Of a stretch of DNA of 64,000 bases, positions 46,918-56,389 are shown one piece after another. The first letter of the stretch is position 1. Each line of letters begins with the position of its first letter. The position numbers and the translations under genes are program-made. The notes below the pieces were generated by a model. The model had not been told where the DNA came from. It saw only the letters and a program-made list of their open reading frames with translations, and searched no databases. The stretch lies in NCBI GenBank assembly GCA_029250885.1, contig JAQXEK010000036.1, forward strand, positions 47,322-111,321. Direction: 5' to 3'. This DNA is from Planctomycetota bacterium. GTDB lineage: Bacteria > Planctomycetota > UBA1135 > GCA-002686595.

Positions 46918-47886
46918 GACGCTGGTGAGGTTGTGATGGGTGGCGCCTGGTGCGAAGTCTGCGAGCACTGTGGCCATAATCTTGCCCAGGTGATCAGCTT
47001 GGTTGGGGCGACCAATGGCGAGCAAGCTCGAGCCAGAGCCGTTGATGGCGACCATGGCGGCGCCGGCTTCTAAAGCGGCCTGCAGGGCCTGGGCGCCGCC
47101 GGGGATCAGGGCTATGCGAAAGGCGTGGTGGAGGCGATCTTCTGCGCCAAGGGCGAGCAACTTTGGGGCACCGGTCCGTAGGCCCTCCAGCAGCATGGCG
47201 AGTCGCCGGGGGTTCTCGATAGCGTCGGCGAAGGGAACCTGGGCGGGTAGGCAAGCTCGGGCTTCCAAGGTCGTGAGGGTGGCGTCGGTCCAGGCTACGG
47301 CAAAGGCTAGGTCGTCGCTCATGGGTGCGTGGACCAGTCCGCCGCTGTGGGCGGCGCTGCCCGGCTGCCCCTCCGAGGGAGGCAGGCAGAGGGTGCAGCC
47401 ACCGAACAGCGAGGCTGTGATGTTGTCAGGGTGGCCCTCGATCTTCATGCCGAGCTGGTGGAGCTCTTGAACGGTCAGCGCGTGGCTCTCGCCGCGCCAC
47501 TCGGCGAGCAGGTGGTTGCCTAGGAGCAGCCCCGCCGTAACCGCGGAACCACTGGATCCAAGGCCTCTGGCCGTAGGTATTTGGCTCTTAACGCGGAAGC
47601 TTGCCGGAGGCGGAGCGAGGCCCTTGGCGTGGAAGACAGCGTCGAATGCGCTTAGCATCAGGTTGCGCTCGCGGGGCCAGGTCGCGGAGAAGTCACTGGC
47701 CAGGTCAAGGTGGTGCCCCGGTGAGCCAGGCGCCGTTGCTTGGCTACCCAGGGGACCAAGCTCGACCTCAAGCCACAAAGACAGGGCAAGACCAAGCAGG
47801 TCAAAGCCCGGTCCTAGGTTGGACGTGGAACAAGGAACACGGATCTTGCGCTGGGCGAAGTGGTGGGGAGGTGAGTCAGTTGTCAT
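46885..47886 (-). CDS. thrB: Homoserine kinase
   Basis: A 333-residue GHMP kinase. It starts RIRVPCSTSNLGPGFDLLGLAL, carries the ATP-binding ARGLGSSGSAVTAG (about 110-123) and HPDNITASLFGG, and ends with a C-terminal GHMP lobe, INGSGSSLLAIG. ThrB phosphorylates homoserine in threonine synthesis. It has no signal peptide. No other threonine gene is near. Its 3' end overlaps the remains of the broken chemoreceptor gene by 33 bases on the opposite strand, which suggests the receptor's own 3' part was lost here. Confidence 0.92.
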   Translation of the reverse strand: MTTDSPPHHFAQRKIRVPCSTSNLGPGFDLLGLALSLWLEVELGPLGSQATAPGSPGHHLDLASDFSATWPRERNLMLSAFDAVFHAKGLAPPPASFRVKSQIPTARGLGSSGSAVTAGLLLGNHLLAEWRGESHALTVQELHQLGMKIEGHPDNITASLFGGCTLCLPPSEGQPGSAAHSGGLVHAPMSDDLAFAVAWTDATLTTLEARACLPAQVPFADAIENPRRLAMLLEGLRTGAPKLLALGAEDRLHHAFRIALIPGGAQALQAALEAGAAMVAINGSGSSLLAIGRPNQADHLGKIMATVLADFAPGATHHNLTSVLGQPVVELIP

Positions 47887-48025
47887 TAAGGAGATCTTCG
47901 GCTTGAGAGCAGGAGCCTATCGCGGCGCGTGGCAAGAGCAGGGCAAAGTCTGCCCATTCCCATGATTGAATGGCGAATTCCGGATGTTGGAACTTTTAGG
48001 TTGCTACGACGGTTAGTGCTTGTGC

Positions 48026-48442
48026 ATGACTCAACCGCAACATATTGTGTTTATAGATCTAAACAAAAAGGTCGCATTTAGGCGTTACCGGCTTTTAAGA
48101 AAGCAAGCGCGTCACCGCGACACCAAGTCCGTATTCCTTCACCCATACAGGAGTCCAATGTTTGAAGACAGAGAACGTTTCTTTTCTCGCCTAAGCACCG
48201 TCAACGGCCTCGTCACGATGCCGTCCCTAGGTGGTTGGATCCTGGTCTGCGTCGAGGATCCGAGTGACCTCGCCCGCAAAGTCAACCGTCGCACCGAGCC
48301 GGGGACCGTTTCTGTCCCCCGCCAAGTCAAGGGCGCCGTGCGCCTTCCCGTGCGCAGTCCCAAGGAGAATGAAGCTCTCTTTAGTGTGATCCGCGAGGTC
48401 ATGGAGCTGCGCACCGCAAGCGTCCGTCGCGTCGTCGGCTAG
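48026..48442 (+). CDS. Hypothetical basic protein, no recognised family
   Basis: The ATG at 48026 gives 138 residues. It is rich in Arg and Lys (for example RRYRLLRKQARHR near the start), has no signal peptide, and could bind nucleic acid. A central strand-like block (GWILVCVED) and a conserved-looking PVRSPKENEALF stand out. The preceding TTG would add two residues. A terminator-like hairpin follows at 48508, so it is a single gene. I do not recognise a family. Coding is likely because the frame is well shaped and bounded by a terminator, but it could only be confirmed by conservation. Confidence 0.6.
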   Translation: MTQPQHIVFIDLNKKVAFRRYRLLRKQARHRDTKSVFLHPYRSPMFEDRERFFSRLSTVNGLVTMPSLGGWILVCVEDPSDLARKVNRRTEPGTVSVPRQVKGAVRLPVRSPKENEALFSVIREVMELRTASVRRVVG

Positions 48443-48507
48443 CCAGTCCAGGCACAACTCAGTTCAGCGGGCTGGGCATCGGAACCGATCCGAAGCACAC
48501 CCCAATC

Positions 48508-48555
48508 CACGGAGCCCTCCTCCTGCGCGACAGGAAGGTGGCTCCGTGTTCATTT
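48508..48555 (+). terminator. Terminator after the 138-residue hypothetical gene
   Basis: CACGGAGCC (48508-48516) pairs perfectly with GGCTCCGTG (48540-48548). The enclosed bases pair further with a few mismatches, and TTCATTTT follows. It lies 66 bases after the stop. Confidence 0.7.
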
Positions 48556-48645
48556 TAAGGCCCGTGTATTTGGGTTTGGAACAATCTCTTCTTGGCGGCC
48601 TTCTTTCCGGATCCCGGGCCGGCTTCCATCCCTTAGGCTTCCACC

Positions 48646-50208
48646 ATGATTACCTACCACGGACTGCTGGCCCTTGCCCTCATCGCTACGCCCCTTTGGA
48701 GCCACGACCAAGACCCGACCTCGAGGCCAACCTCGCGCCCCGTTGGCGAGGCGGCTCCCGAAGTTGCCCAGGATCCCGTTCCAAACCGGGGCCCCTTTGA
48801 CCTTGAGCTCGCCAAGGACCAGGTCGACGCCGCGGTCAGTGCCGCTGAGATCGCCGCCCACATCCAGTATCTGTCCTCGGACGAGCTCGAGGGCCGCTTC
48901 ACAGGCTCCGCCGGAGGCAAGCTCGCGGCGGACTATCTAGCGGCCACCTTGGCCAAGCTCGAAGCCCAAGGGCTACAGCCCGCCGGAGACAACGGGACTT
49001 ACCTCCAAGACATCAAGCTAAGCAACTTGGACTTTTCGGCCATGCCCGCACTCATGGCCGACATGGGGAGCGGATTCCAGGCGCAGGTTTACGGCGTGGG
49101 CTTCGAGCTGGTAGCAGGTCTCGCTGGCCAAGCCGAACTTGAGGTGATTAAGGTGACCGACCTAGAGGATGCTCGCCTTGGGAATCCCAGCTCAGGCATG
49201 GCGCTGTTCCTTGACCTCAGTACGAGAGAGCGCCGCGATCTGTTCGAACAGCGCGGGGCAACCTGGCAGGCCTCCTGGGGCGCAATCTTGATCGAGGGAG
49301 TGAAGCGCGATGGTCGCGAAGTGTCGAATCCAGCACGTATTCGAGGGGTTGCGGCCTATTTGGACGAGGTTGCTCTTCCCGTGACTTTCAAGGTCCGGGG
49401 TGCGCTACGGGCGGCCCTTGAGGAAGGCTCCGTGAAGCGAATCACGATTGACGTCCGAGGCTCTCAAGCCAAGGCTTACAACGTGGTCGCGAAGCTTCCG
49501 GCTACGGCTGCAGCGGCGGCCGGGGGACCCGAGGGTCCACCCTCGCCTCGGGCCATGGGGGCAATCGTCCTGAGTGCGCACTACGATCACCTGCGCCCCA
49601 AAGCACGCAAAGATGGAGATGCCGAGGACGTGGACTTGATCTACAACGGAGCCGATGACGATGCATCGGGTGTAGCTGCGGTGCTGGAAATCGTGGAGGC
49701 CGCGGCTTTCGAGGAGCACCGCGATCGCGACATCGTCGTACTGCTTGCTACCGGTGAGGAGATCGGGCTCGTCGGGACGGCCTTTTACCTCGACCATCCG
49801 GTGGTGCCCCTGGACAAGACCCTGTGTAACTTGAACTTCGAGATGATCGGCCGTCCGGATGATGCGGGTGGGGGCTTTGGCAAGCTCTGGTTGACCGGTT
49901 ACGACTACACGAGCATAGGCCCAGCTTTTAGCGAGAAGGGCATTGCCGTTGTTCGCGACCCGCACCCGGAGATGAACTATTACCAGCGCTCGGACAACTA
50001 CGCCTTCGTGCAGAAGGGCATCGTGGGCCAGAGCTTCTCCAGCTACAACGGCCACAAGGATTACCACCATGTCAGTGACGAGGTGGACACCATTAACTTC
50101 TGGCACATGGAGGCCGCCGTCGCCGATTGCGCGAAAGCAGTGATCATGGCCCTTGATTTCGGATTCGATGTCAACTGGGCGGAGGGTTACAAGCTGCCGC
50201 GCCGGTAG
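48646..50208 (+). CDS. Exported M28-family zinc aminopeptidase
   Basis: 520 residues with a signal peptide (about 1-20) and then a short Arg/Pro/Thr-rich linker (TSRPTSRPVGEA). The zinc-site motifs follow in order: LSAHYDHL (about 305-312), NGADDDASGVAAV (331-343) with two Asp ligands, LATGEEIGLVG (about 369-379) with the general base and ligand Glu, and FEMIGRPDD; the last His ligand is in HKDYHHVSDEVDT. A PA-like insert (about 110-200) sits between the N-terminal cap and the catalytic part. It cleaves N-terminal residues from peptides outside the cytoplasm. No neighbour suggests a specific substrate. Confidence 0.9.
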   Translation: MITYHGLLALALIATPLWSHDQDPTSRPTSRPVGEAAPEVAQDPVPNRGPFDLELAKDQVDAAVSAAEIAAHIQYLSSDELEGRFTGSAGGKLAADYLAATLAKLEAQGLQPAGDNGTYLQDIKLSNLDFSAMPALMADMGSGFQAQVYGVGFELVAGLAGQAELEVIKVTDLEDARLGNPSSGMALFLDLSTRERRDLFEQRGATWQASWGAILIEGVKRDGREVSNPARIRGVAAYLDEVALPVTFKVRGALRAALEEGSVKRITIDVRGSQAKAYNVVAKLPATAAAAAGGPEGPPSPRAMGAIVLSAHYDHLRPKARKDGDAEDVDLIYNGADDDASGVAAVLEIVEAAAFEEHRDRDIVVLLATGEEIGLVGTAFYLDHPVVPLDKTLCNLNFEMIGRPDDAGGGFGKLWLTGYDYTSIGPAFSEKGIAVVRDPHPEMNYYQRSDNYAFVQKGIVGQSFSSYNGHKDYHHVSDEVDTINFWHMEAAVADCAKAVIMALDFGFDVNWAEGYKLPRR

Positions 50209-50309
50209 GGATACGGGGTTTCGGGCCCATTCACCTAAACGATCCTGTGGTGAATGCGCTAAGATTCGTGGCCTAGGAATCCCCCTCCCCTTCTGAGCCC
50301 CTCCGTTCG

Positions 50310-51302
50310 ATGACTTCTACCAACCACGAGATTATTCCCAAAGCCCGCAAGGCCTCCCAGTCACCCAAGCTGCAGCAGCAAGTCGTGGACTTAGGCAAGG
50401 CCAAGGTCGCAGTAACGGCCACAGAAGCGGGCTTCGTGACCTTAAAGCGTCAGATGGAGAAGGCGTCGAAGAAGAAGAAGCACCTTGCGGGGCTACCCTC
50501 GAAGGAGCTGTACACCGCTAAGAACGCTGACGCCCACGAGCTCTACCAGCTCTCGGTACAGTCTCCTGAAGAGGATGTCTCCTTCTTGCGCCGGGTCTAC
50601 AAATCTCTTCGCAAGAAGAAAGCCATGCACTTCCGCGAGGATTTCTGCGGCACGGCCCTTCTCTCGACAACTTGGGTGAGCAAGTTCGAGGGAGCAACGG
50701 CCGAGGGTTATGACATCGACCCGAGCCCCCTGGCTTGGGGACTAGTACATAACCTCAAGGGCGCCGGTGATCTTGCAGACAACGTCAGCTTGGTAATGGG
50801 GGATGTTCGCGAGAAGAGCACCGTCCCTCCCGATGTTCGCTGTGCACAAAACTTCTCCTACTGCTGCTTTAAGGAGCGCGAAGAGCTGGTCGGCTACTTT
50901 AAAGCCGTGCTCGAGGACCTCGCCAAGGACGGTGTCTTTGTCATCGATATCCACGGCGGCTCGGAGACGCAGTCGGAGATGGAAGAGGAGCGCGAGATCG
51001 AGGAGAAGTTTACCTACGTGTGGGATCAAGACCGCTACTGGCCGATTACCGGCGAGGCTCTGAACCACATTCATTTCCGGTTTGAAGACGGGACGGAGCT
51101 GTTCCGCGCCTTCACCTACGACTGGCGACTGTGGGGCTTACCCGAGCTGCGGGACTGCCTCATGGAGGCCGGCTTCCAATCCGTGCAGGCCTACTGGGAA
51201 GGCACCGACGAAGATGGCGAGAGCGGCAATGGCGTGTTTAAATTGGCCAAGCGCGGCGAAGCTGACCTCTCCTGGATCGCCTACTTAGCCGCGACGAAGT
51301 AG
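50310..51302 (+). CDS. Class I SAM-dependent methyltransferase with Lys-rich leader
   Basis: 330 residues. The first ~75 are very Lys-rich (MEKASKKKKHLAG), possibly binding nucleic acid. The Rossmann core then follows: FREDFCGTALLSTTW is the SAM motif I equivalent, GYDIDPSPLAWG motif II, and FVIDIHGGSETQSE the post-motif. The end is a beta-rich C-terminal part (GTELFRAFTYDWRLW). Substrate and position are not recognisable; the pattern fits small-molecule as well as RNA methyltransferases. It lies between the M28 peptidase and a peroxidase on the same strand, with gaps of about 100 and 195 bases, so it is probably independent. Confidence 0.85.
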   Translation: MTSTNHEIIPKARKASQSPKLQQQVVDLGKAKVAVTATEAGFVTLKRQMEKASKKKKHLAGLPSKELYTAKNADAHELYQLSVQSPEEDVSFLRRVYKSLRKKKAMHFREDFCGTALLSTTWVSKFEGATAEGYDIDPSPLAWGLVHNLKGAGDLADNVSLVMGDVREKSTVPPDVRCAQNFSYCCFKEREELVGYFKAVLEDLAKDGVFVIDIHGGSETQSEMEEEREIEEKFTYVWDQDRYWPITGEALNHIHFRFEDGTELFRAFTYDWRLWGLPELRDCLMEAGFQSVQAYWEGTDEDGESGNGVFKLAKRGEADLSWIAYLAATK

Positions 51303-51496
51303 CCGAATGGGCGGTAACGAGGCCTGAGAGGCGCCTTATTCCACAGGACTGCGTAGCCTGAGTCTAAGGCAGTTTCATAAGGGACTTAACTTTGCCGAAA
51401 CCAAAGGGCAAGGCGACAGTTGTAGGAGTGTGCCGGCCGTATTTTCCCCGCCACCGCGGGGTGCACGTCTACCCTACTGTCGATATCGGAGTCCCC

Positions 51497-53158
51497 ATGA
51501 TTCTTCAGCGCTTACGTCTGATCGTCCCCAGCCTCGCCCTTTTGGGTGCAGGCCTGCTATTTTCTCTGCCCGCGACTGCACAGGGTGGTCCCGGTGGTCC
51601 GCCGGTTGGCGGACCGCTCCCACCGGTGGTCTCTCCGGGCGGAAACGTGACGACGGCCAGCAAGGTTCAACTTGGCAAGGCACTTTTTTTTGAAGAGCAG
51701 CTCTCGTCCACCGGCCAGACTTCCTGCGCCACCTGCCACATCAACTCCTCTGGCGGCACCGATCCCCGATCGGCGGACTCCTCGACGATTAACCCTGGCT
51801 TCGATGGGCTTTTCGGAACGGGCGATGACGTCGTCGGCTCCATGGGAGTCATCCAGAGCCTTGCAAGCGGAGCCTATGAAGCCCATGCCGACTTCGGCCT
51901 GGATGCCCAGGTGACTGGCCGCAAGGCGCCCACCATGATCAATGCGGCCTTTGCACCGCACCTGTTCTGGGACGGCCGTGCTGGGGGAACCTTCGTCGAT
52001 CCGATCACCCTAAATGTAGTGCTGGGCAATGGTGCCGCATTGGAGAGCCAAGCAGCGGGTCCAGTAGTCTCGGAATCCGAAATGGGGCACATGGGACGGA
52101 ACTGGAGCGAGGCAGTGGCCAAGCTCGAGTCGGCCACTCCCCTTGCAGCTGCCGTCAGCCTAGACACCACCCTGGCGAATTTTATCGCGGGGCGCGACTA
52201 CACGGATCTATACAACGACGCCTTTGGACCTGGTGGGGTGACTGCCTCCCGCACGGCCATGGCGATTTCAGCCTATGAGCGGACTCTGGTCTCGAACCAG
52301 GCGCCTATCAGTCAAGGCCCCGGTGGGCTCACGCCCCAGGAGAACCAAGGGCTGAACCTCTTCCTGACGAAGGCGCGCTGTGTGATCTGCCACAGCGGCC
52401 CCCTACTCACGGACTTTGACTTTAAGAACACGGGCGTGACCCCCATCTTTCAAGACCTAGGCCGCGGCGCAGTCACAGGTAATCCCCAGGAGAATGGCCG
52501 CTTCAAGACGCCGGACCTGTTGAACGTCGAGCTGCGCGCTCCCTACTTTCACGATGGCAGCGCCAAGACCTTGGAAGAGGTCGTGGACTTCTATAACCGG
52601 GGCGGTGACTTCCATGTCAACCAGGCCGCTGCGATCATCCCGCTTGGCTTGACCGTACAGGAGAAGGCAGCCCTGGTGGCTTTCCTCAAGCGCCCCCTCA
52701 CGGACACCCGTGTGGTCGCCGAGGTTGGCCCCTTTGCCCGCCCAACTCTGTTCTCAGAGTCCAGCCGTCGAGCAGTTCACTACGGCCAGGGAACTCCCGC
52801 ACCCTTCGCGAACCAAGTCCCTCGTGCCATTGCCGTCGAACCTCAGGTCCTTGGCAACAACTCTCTGACCGTGGCCGTTGCGGACATTCCGCCCCAGGGC
52901 CAGGCCATCTTGGCCATCGACTTCGCGCCGGGCTTCTTCCTGATCGAAGGCGCGGGCGTCTACCTTGCGGGAAGCCAAGCCCTTCGCATTATTCCTGTAG
53001 GGCCCGTTCAGGGTTCGGGCCCTGGTGGCGGCTACGCCTCTGCTTCGCTCCCCGTCCCCAATAACGCCAGCTTCATCGGACTGCCCATCTACATGCAGTG
53101 GTTTATCGCCACGGCCAACATCTCCGCTTCGGAAGCCATCAGCATCGAGCTCTTCTAG
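51497..53158 (+). CDS. Exported di-heme cytochrome c peroxidase (MauG/CcpA family) with C-terminal surface module
   Basis: I chose the ATG at 51497 because a signal peptide (MILQRLRLIVPSLALLG..., cleaved near ATAQ) begins there, giving 553 residues. The two covalent haem sites are CATCH (Cys77, Cys80, His81) and CVICH (Cys295, Cys298, His299). GLFGTGDD, PTMINAAFAPHLFWDGR and FKTPDLLNVELRAPYFHDGS are the family's marks. Such enzymes reduce hydrogen peroxide or oxidise protein side chains in the periplasm. From about residue 435 a beta module starts (YGQGTP..., ending LPIYMQWFIATANISASEA), similar to the end of the PHP protein at 37037. Confidence 0.92.
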   Translation: MILQRLRLIVPSLALLGAGLLFSLPATAQGGPGGPPVGGPLPPVVSPGGNVTTASKVQLGKALFFEEQLSSTGQTSCATCHINSSGGTDPRSADSSTINPGFDGLFGTGDDVVGSMGVIQSLASGAYEAHADFGLDAQVTGRKAPTMINAAFAPHLFWDGRAGGTFVDPITLNVVLGNGAALESQAAGPVVSESEMGHMGRNWSEAVAKLESATPLAAAVSLDTTLANFIAGRDYTDLYNDAFGPGGVTASRTAMAISAYERTLVSNQAPISQGPGGLTPQENQGLNLFLTKARCVICHSGPLLTDFDFKNTGVTPIFQDLGRGAVTGNPQENGRFKTPDLLNVELRAPYFHDGSAKTLEEVVDFYNRGGDFHVNQAAAIIPLGLTVQEKAALVAFLKRPLTDTRVVAEVGPFARPTLFSESSRRAVHYGQGTPAPFANQVPRAIAVEPQVLGNNSLTVAVADIPPQGQAILAIDFAPGFFLIEGAGVYLAGSQALRIIPVGPVQGSGPGGGYASASLPVPNNASFIGLPIYMQWFIATANISASEAISIELF

Positions 53159-53178
53159 GAAAAGGCCTCTGCGGGCAA

Positions 53179-53218
53179 AGCAGCACCCGGCAGCTCTCTA
53201 GAGCTGCCGGGTGCTGCT
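53179..53218. terminator. Strong bidirectional terminator between the peroxidase and topoisomerase VI genes
   Basis: An 18-base-pair perfect GC-rich stem (53179-53196 with 53201-53218) with loop TCTA between two convergent stops (53158 plus, 53251 minus). Confidence 0.88.
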
Positions 53219-53250
53219 GCCGTTTAGGTCACTGCGGTTAGGGGAAGGGC

Positions 53251-54441
53251 CTATGGCAAGAACGACTTCTTGTCGGCCAGTTTGCGAGGAAGGTACTCCT
53301 CGATCACAAAGTTTAATCCCCACTTGGCCAAGGCCTGCTGCTCGGCACGCTTGCCACTCTTGAGCATCTGGTTGAGGGCCTTCTTCCACTTGGGGTGACT
53401 CATGAAGAACGGGTCGTTCTTAAGTGCGTCCTTGGCGCGTTTGATGTCGACCTTCTGTAGGTCATGGCAGGCGTCTTGTAGTTCGAATTCCTCGACGTCC
53501 TCGGGCGTAACGCCAAGGTACTCTGCGTGGGGCACGCAGAAGAACTTGTTGATGTGCGCGGCGTTGCCCGATCCAACCTTCAGGGTGCGGTAGATGTTAG
53601 CGATGCCATAGGGGTCACAATCCACAAAGGCATAGACCGGAATCTTGCGCTTCCTAGACTCGGATAGGCGCCGAACAAAGCGGCGGGTTGCGCGGGTGGG
53701 CACACCCCCCATCTCGACCAGAATGCAGTTTGCCGTGTCCCAATAGCCGTGCTCGTTAAGCCGGCCGAACATACCGCCTGTCTCGATAACCAAGATGAAC
53801 TTGGCGTCGGTCTCAAAGCGCAGGTGCTCCACGGAATGGGGGACCGAATAGGCCCCCGTGCCCATCCTGGTGCAGTCGATGCGCAGGGGCTCGCCGGTGC
53901 GCTTGTCGCGGTCGACGATCTCCAGGTTACCGGCCACCCGTCCACCGTGTTCCTCGGGGTAGTAGCGAAGGCTCTCCCGGGACAGGCCATCCCGCGACGC
54001 CAGGGCTTCGATGTCGTCCATGACCGAGTCCGATTCGGTCTGCTCGTTAAACTTGCATTCGCCCCAGTTCTTGGAGACGTAGTAGGCCTCTCGTTTGGTC
54101 GCGAAGTCGTCGTTCTCGATCATCTCCTTGGAGACGGACATGAGCCGAAGAGTCTGGGCGAAGTTCTTGACCGTGTTAACCGACATGTGGCGAACCTTAG
54201 TGCCACTGCCCAGCTCAAAGTAGCCGACTTCCTTGGAATAGGTCACGTTTGCAAGGGAGCGCACGGGGAACTTGAGCTCGGGAAGGGTCCTGCGATAGAT
54301 CTCGCGCTGAATTCGAAGAGCGGTGCTCTCCACCAGGTTCATCGTCTTGGAGTCATGCTCGGAGAACTCTGTGGTTCGGCCTTGAACCTTGGACTTCTCG
54401 ATCTTCTTGGCGGCCTTCTTCTTTGCTTTCTTCTTTGCCAT
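53251..54441 (-). CDS. top6A: DNA topoisomerase VI subunit A
   Basis: 396 residues of the Spo11/TopVIA family. A Lys/Ala-rich leader (1-18) is followed by the 5Y-CAP domain with the catalytic Tyr pair Tyr120-Tyr121 in REAYYVSKNWGECKF, then the Toprim domain with the acidic residues in ILVIETGGMFGRL and VDCDPYG. With subunit B it forms a type IIB topoisomerase, which cuts both strands with 2-base overhangs and relaxes supercoils. The enzyme is standard in archaea and plants, rare in bacteria. The gene lies 12 bases downstream of subunit B in the same orientation, as in archaea. Confidence 0.94.
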   Translation of the reverse strand: MAKKKAKKKAAKKIEKSKVQGRTTEFSEHDSKTMNLVESTALRIQREIYRRTLPELKFPVRSLANVTYSKEVGYFELGSGTKVRHMSVNTVKNFAQTLRLMSVSKEMIENDDFATKREAYYVSKNWGECKFNEQTESDSVMDDIEALASRDGLSRESLRYYPEEHGGRVAGNLEIVDRDKRTGEPLRIDCTRMGTGAYSVPHSVEHLRFETDAKFILVIETGGMFGRLNEHGYWDTANCILVEMGGVPTRATRRFVRRLSESRKRKIPVYAFVDCDPYGIANIYRTLKVGSGNAAHINKFFCVPHAEYLGVTPEDVEEFELQDACHDLQKVDIKRAKDALKNDPFFMSHPKWKKALNQMLKSGKRAEQQALAKWGLNFVIEEYLPRKLADKKSFLP

Positions 54442-54453
54442 GGTTAGTGCTCC

Positions 54454-56163
54454 TTAGAACTTGCGGCTCTTGTGGAGCACGTCTTCGAGGGTCTCGACGG
54501 TGTTGTCGCGGTCGTCGTTAGTCAGGTCGAGAATGTCTTGCAGAGCGACTCCAATGTGGGGGATGTACTTCTCAATGTGGCTTCGCTTGTCGAACTCGCG
54601 CTTAATGCGCTTGCCCTTGCGAATGTGGATGCCAAGCTTGCGACCGCATTCGCGCAGGGCCAGCTTGATCTCTTTTAGGATCTCGTCGTAGGACGCGATA
54701 GCCTCCTTGGATTCCGAGGTGAAGGGCACCCAGACCGACGCGATGTGCACGAAGATCACCATGGGGGCGATGGGCAGGCTGCCCCGGGGCTGGGTCAGGC
54801 CGTAGCTCTTCCAGTTGGTACCGATGATGCCCTTGTTGATGGCGCAGGCGGACTGCTGGTATTGCAGGGGGACGCGGTTCGCAAATCGCAACAGGCGAGC
54901 TGGGTCGTCGCCGGCGCCCACGAGGTCCTGGGTCACATCGACCTTGCTCTTGCGCTTCTTGATGCGGCCTGACTCCTCTTCGACTTCAAGCCCAACGCCG
55001 CCCGGCTTACCGTAGGCGATACCGGCTTCGATCAGGAACGGGTTGCCCCGGTAGACCGATGCGGGGCGCGTTGCCGCAACATAGAAGTCCGCCTCGATCT
55101 CTTTCTTGAGCCCCTTGAGGATCAGCTCTTCACCGATGGGGGCGATGCAGGTCGTCGGCGGCGAGGAGATCTTTGCCGCTTGGATGGAGTCGTGTAGGGA
55201 GCTGGCTGCGCCCCGGGCAATGCGGGTGGGATAGCTCTTCTCGGTCAGTCCGGCGGCCGCTCCCGAGATGATGTTTTTCGCAACTTTTGGGCCGACGCGG
55301 CAGAACTCCTCTTGCAGGAACCCGGACAGGCTGCGGCAGTTCGTGTTCTTGAGCATTGCGATCAGGCGACCGAGCTCGACCCCGTGGGGGTGAGGCTTGA
55401 TCTCCTCGGTCTCAGGCGGGAGCACGCGAACATTGCGCTCGTAGGTGATCTTCTCTTCGCCCGGAGCAATGTAGTGCAGCGTCAAGTGCGGGTTCGCGAT
55501 GGCAGTCTGCTTAAGGTACATGTCGATGGAGCGCACGCCCTTCTGGTGCTTGGCCTCCATCTCAATCTCGATGCGCGTGCCGTGCTTCTTATCCCACTCG
55601 ATGTTCTCTTCGCTGTGGATCTCCGGCTTGTTCTTTGCCGTGTCGATCCCCATGAAGATCTCAATGGGCTTCTTGCGAGCGCTGGTGCGCGAGACGATGC
55701 GCACAGGCTTACCCGTGGTGAGCTGGCCGTACATCCCCGCAGCTGAGATGCCGATTCCCTGCTGGCCGCGGCTCTGGCTCAGCTTGTGGAACTTAGACCC
55801 GTAGAGCAGCTTGCCGAAGATCTTGCCGATCTGCTCCTTGACGACGCCTGGACCGTTGTCCTCGACGATCATGCGGTAGTGCTTCTCATTGACCTGCTGG
55901 ATCTCAACCAAGAGCTCGGGCAGGATACCGGCCTCTTCACAGGCATCAAGGCTGTTGTCCACAGCCTCTTTTACTGCGGTGAGGAGTGACTTTAGGGGTG
56001 AGTCGAAGCCGAGGAGGTGACGGTTCTTCGTGAAGAACTCGGAGACTGAGATCTCACGCTGCTTAGTCGCCATCTCGTCGGCGGTACGCCGACGCTTGGG
56101 GGCCGGCTTCTCGTTCTTTTGGTTAGCGATATCTTCCTCGAAGAGTGTCTTTTCTGATGCCAC
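54454..56163 (-). CDS. top6B: DNA topoisomerase VI subunit B
   Basis: 569 residues. The GHKL ATPase domain has an N-box [25 protein letters not shown], and [25 protein letters not shown] (the ATP lid). A helix-two-turn-helix region and transducer domain follow, ending near residue 560. The lead segment [22 protein letters not shown] is also found in archaeal TopVIB. The ATPase drives DNA transport through the subunit A gate. Length matches archaeal subunit B (about 530-640). The first ~35 residues are a charged, probably disordered extension. Subunit A follows after 12 bases. Confidence 0.95.
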   Translation of the reverse strand: MASEKTLFEEDIANQKNEKPAPKRRRTADEMATKQREISVSEFFTKNRHLLGFDSPLKSLLTAVKEAVDNSLDACEEAGILPELLVEIQQVNEKHYRMIVEDNGPGVVKEQIGKIFGKLLYGSKFHKLSQSRGQQGIGISAAGMYGQLTTGKPVRIVSRTSARKKPIEIFMGIDTAKNKPEIHSEENIEWDKKHGTRIEIEMEAKHQKGVRSIDMYLKQTAIANPHLTLHYIAPGEEKITYERNVRVLPPETEEIKPHPHGVELGRLIAMLKNTNCRSLSGFLQEEFCRVGPKVAKNIISGAAAGLTEKSYPTRIARGAASSLHDSIQAAKISSPPTTCIAPIGEELILKGLKKEIEADFYVAATRPASVYRGNPFLIEAGIAYGKPGGVGLEVEEESGRIKKRKSKVDVTQDLVGAGDDPARLLRFANRVPLQYQQSACAINKGIIGTNWKSYGLTQPRGSLPIAPMVIFVHIASVWVPFTSESKEAIASYDEILKEIKLALRECGRKLGIHIRKGKRIKREFDKRSHIEKYIPHIGVALQDILDLTNDDRDNTVETLEDVLHKSRKF

Positions 56164-56389
56164 GGTTGGGGAGTCTCTTTTGTTCTTGGCCTGGGCGGGG
56201 TCGGAGCGCTTGGGAGGCGTGATTCCTTGGTGGATCGGATAGATCCGGGATCATTTGTATCGATCGAAGTAGGTAGGTTCAAGAGTCGTGTCGGCTCTTG
56301 GCGCTCTTCTTGTCTTTGGCGACGACGTTAGACCCAAAGTTGCTATGGCGCCGGCCTTAGCAGCGGCTTGGACGGTGGCTTTGGCGGTC

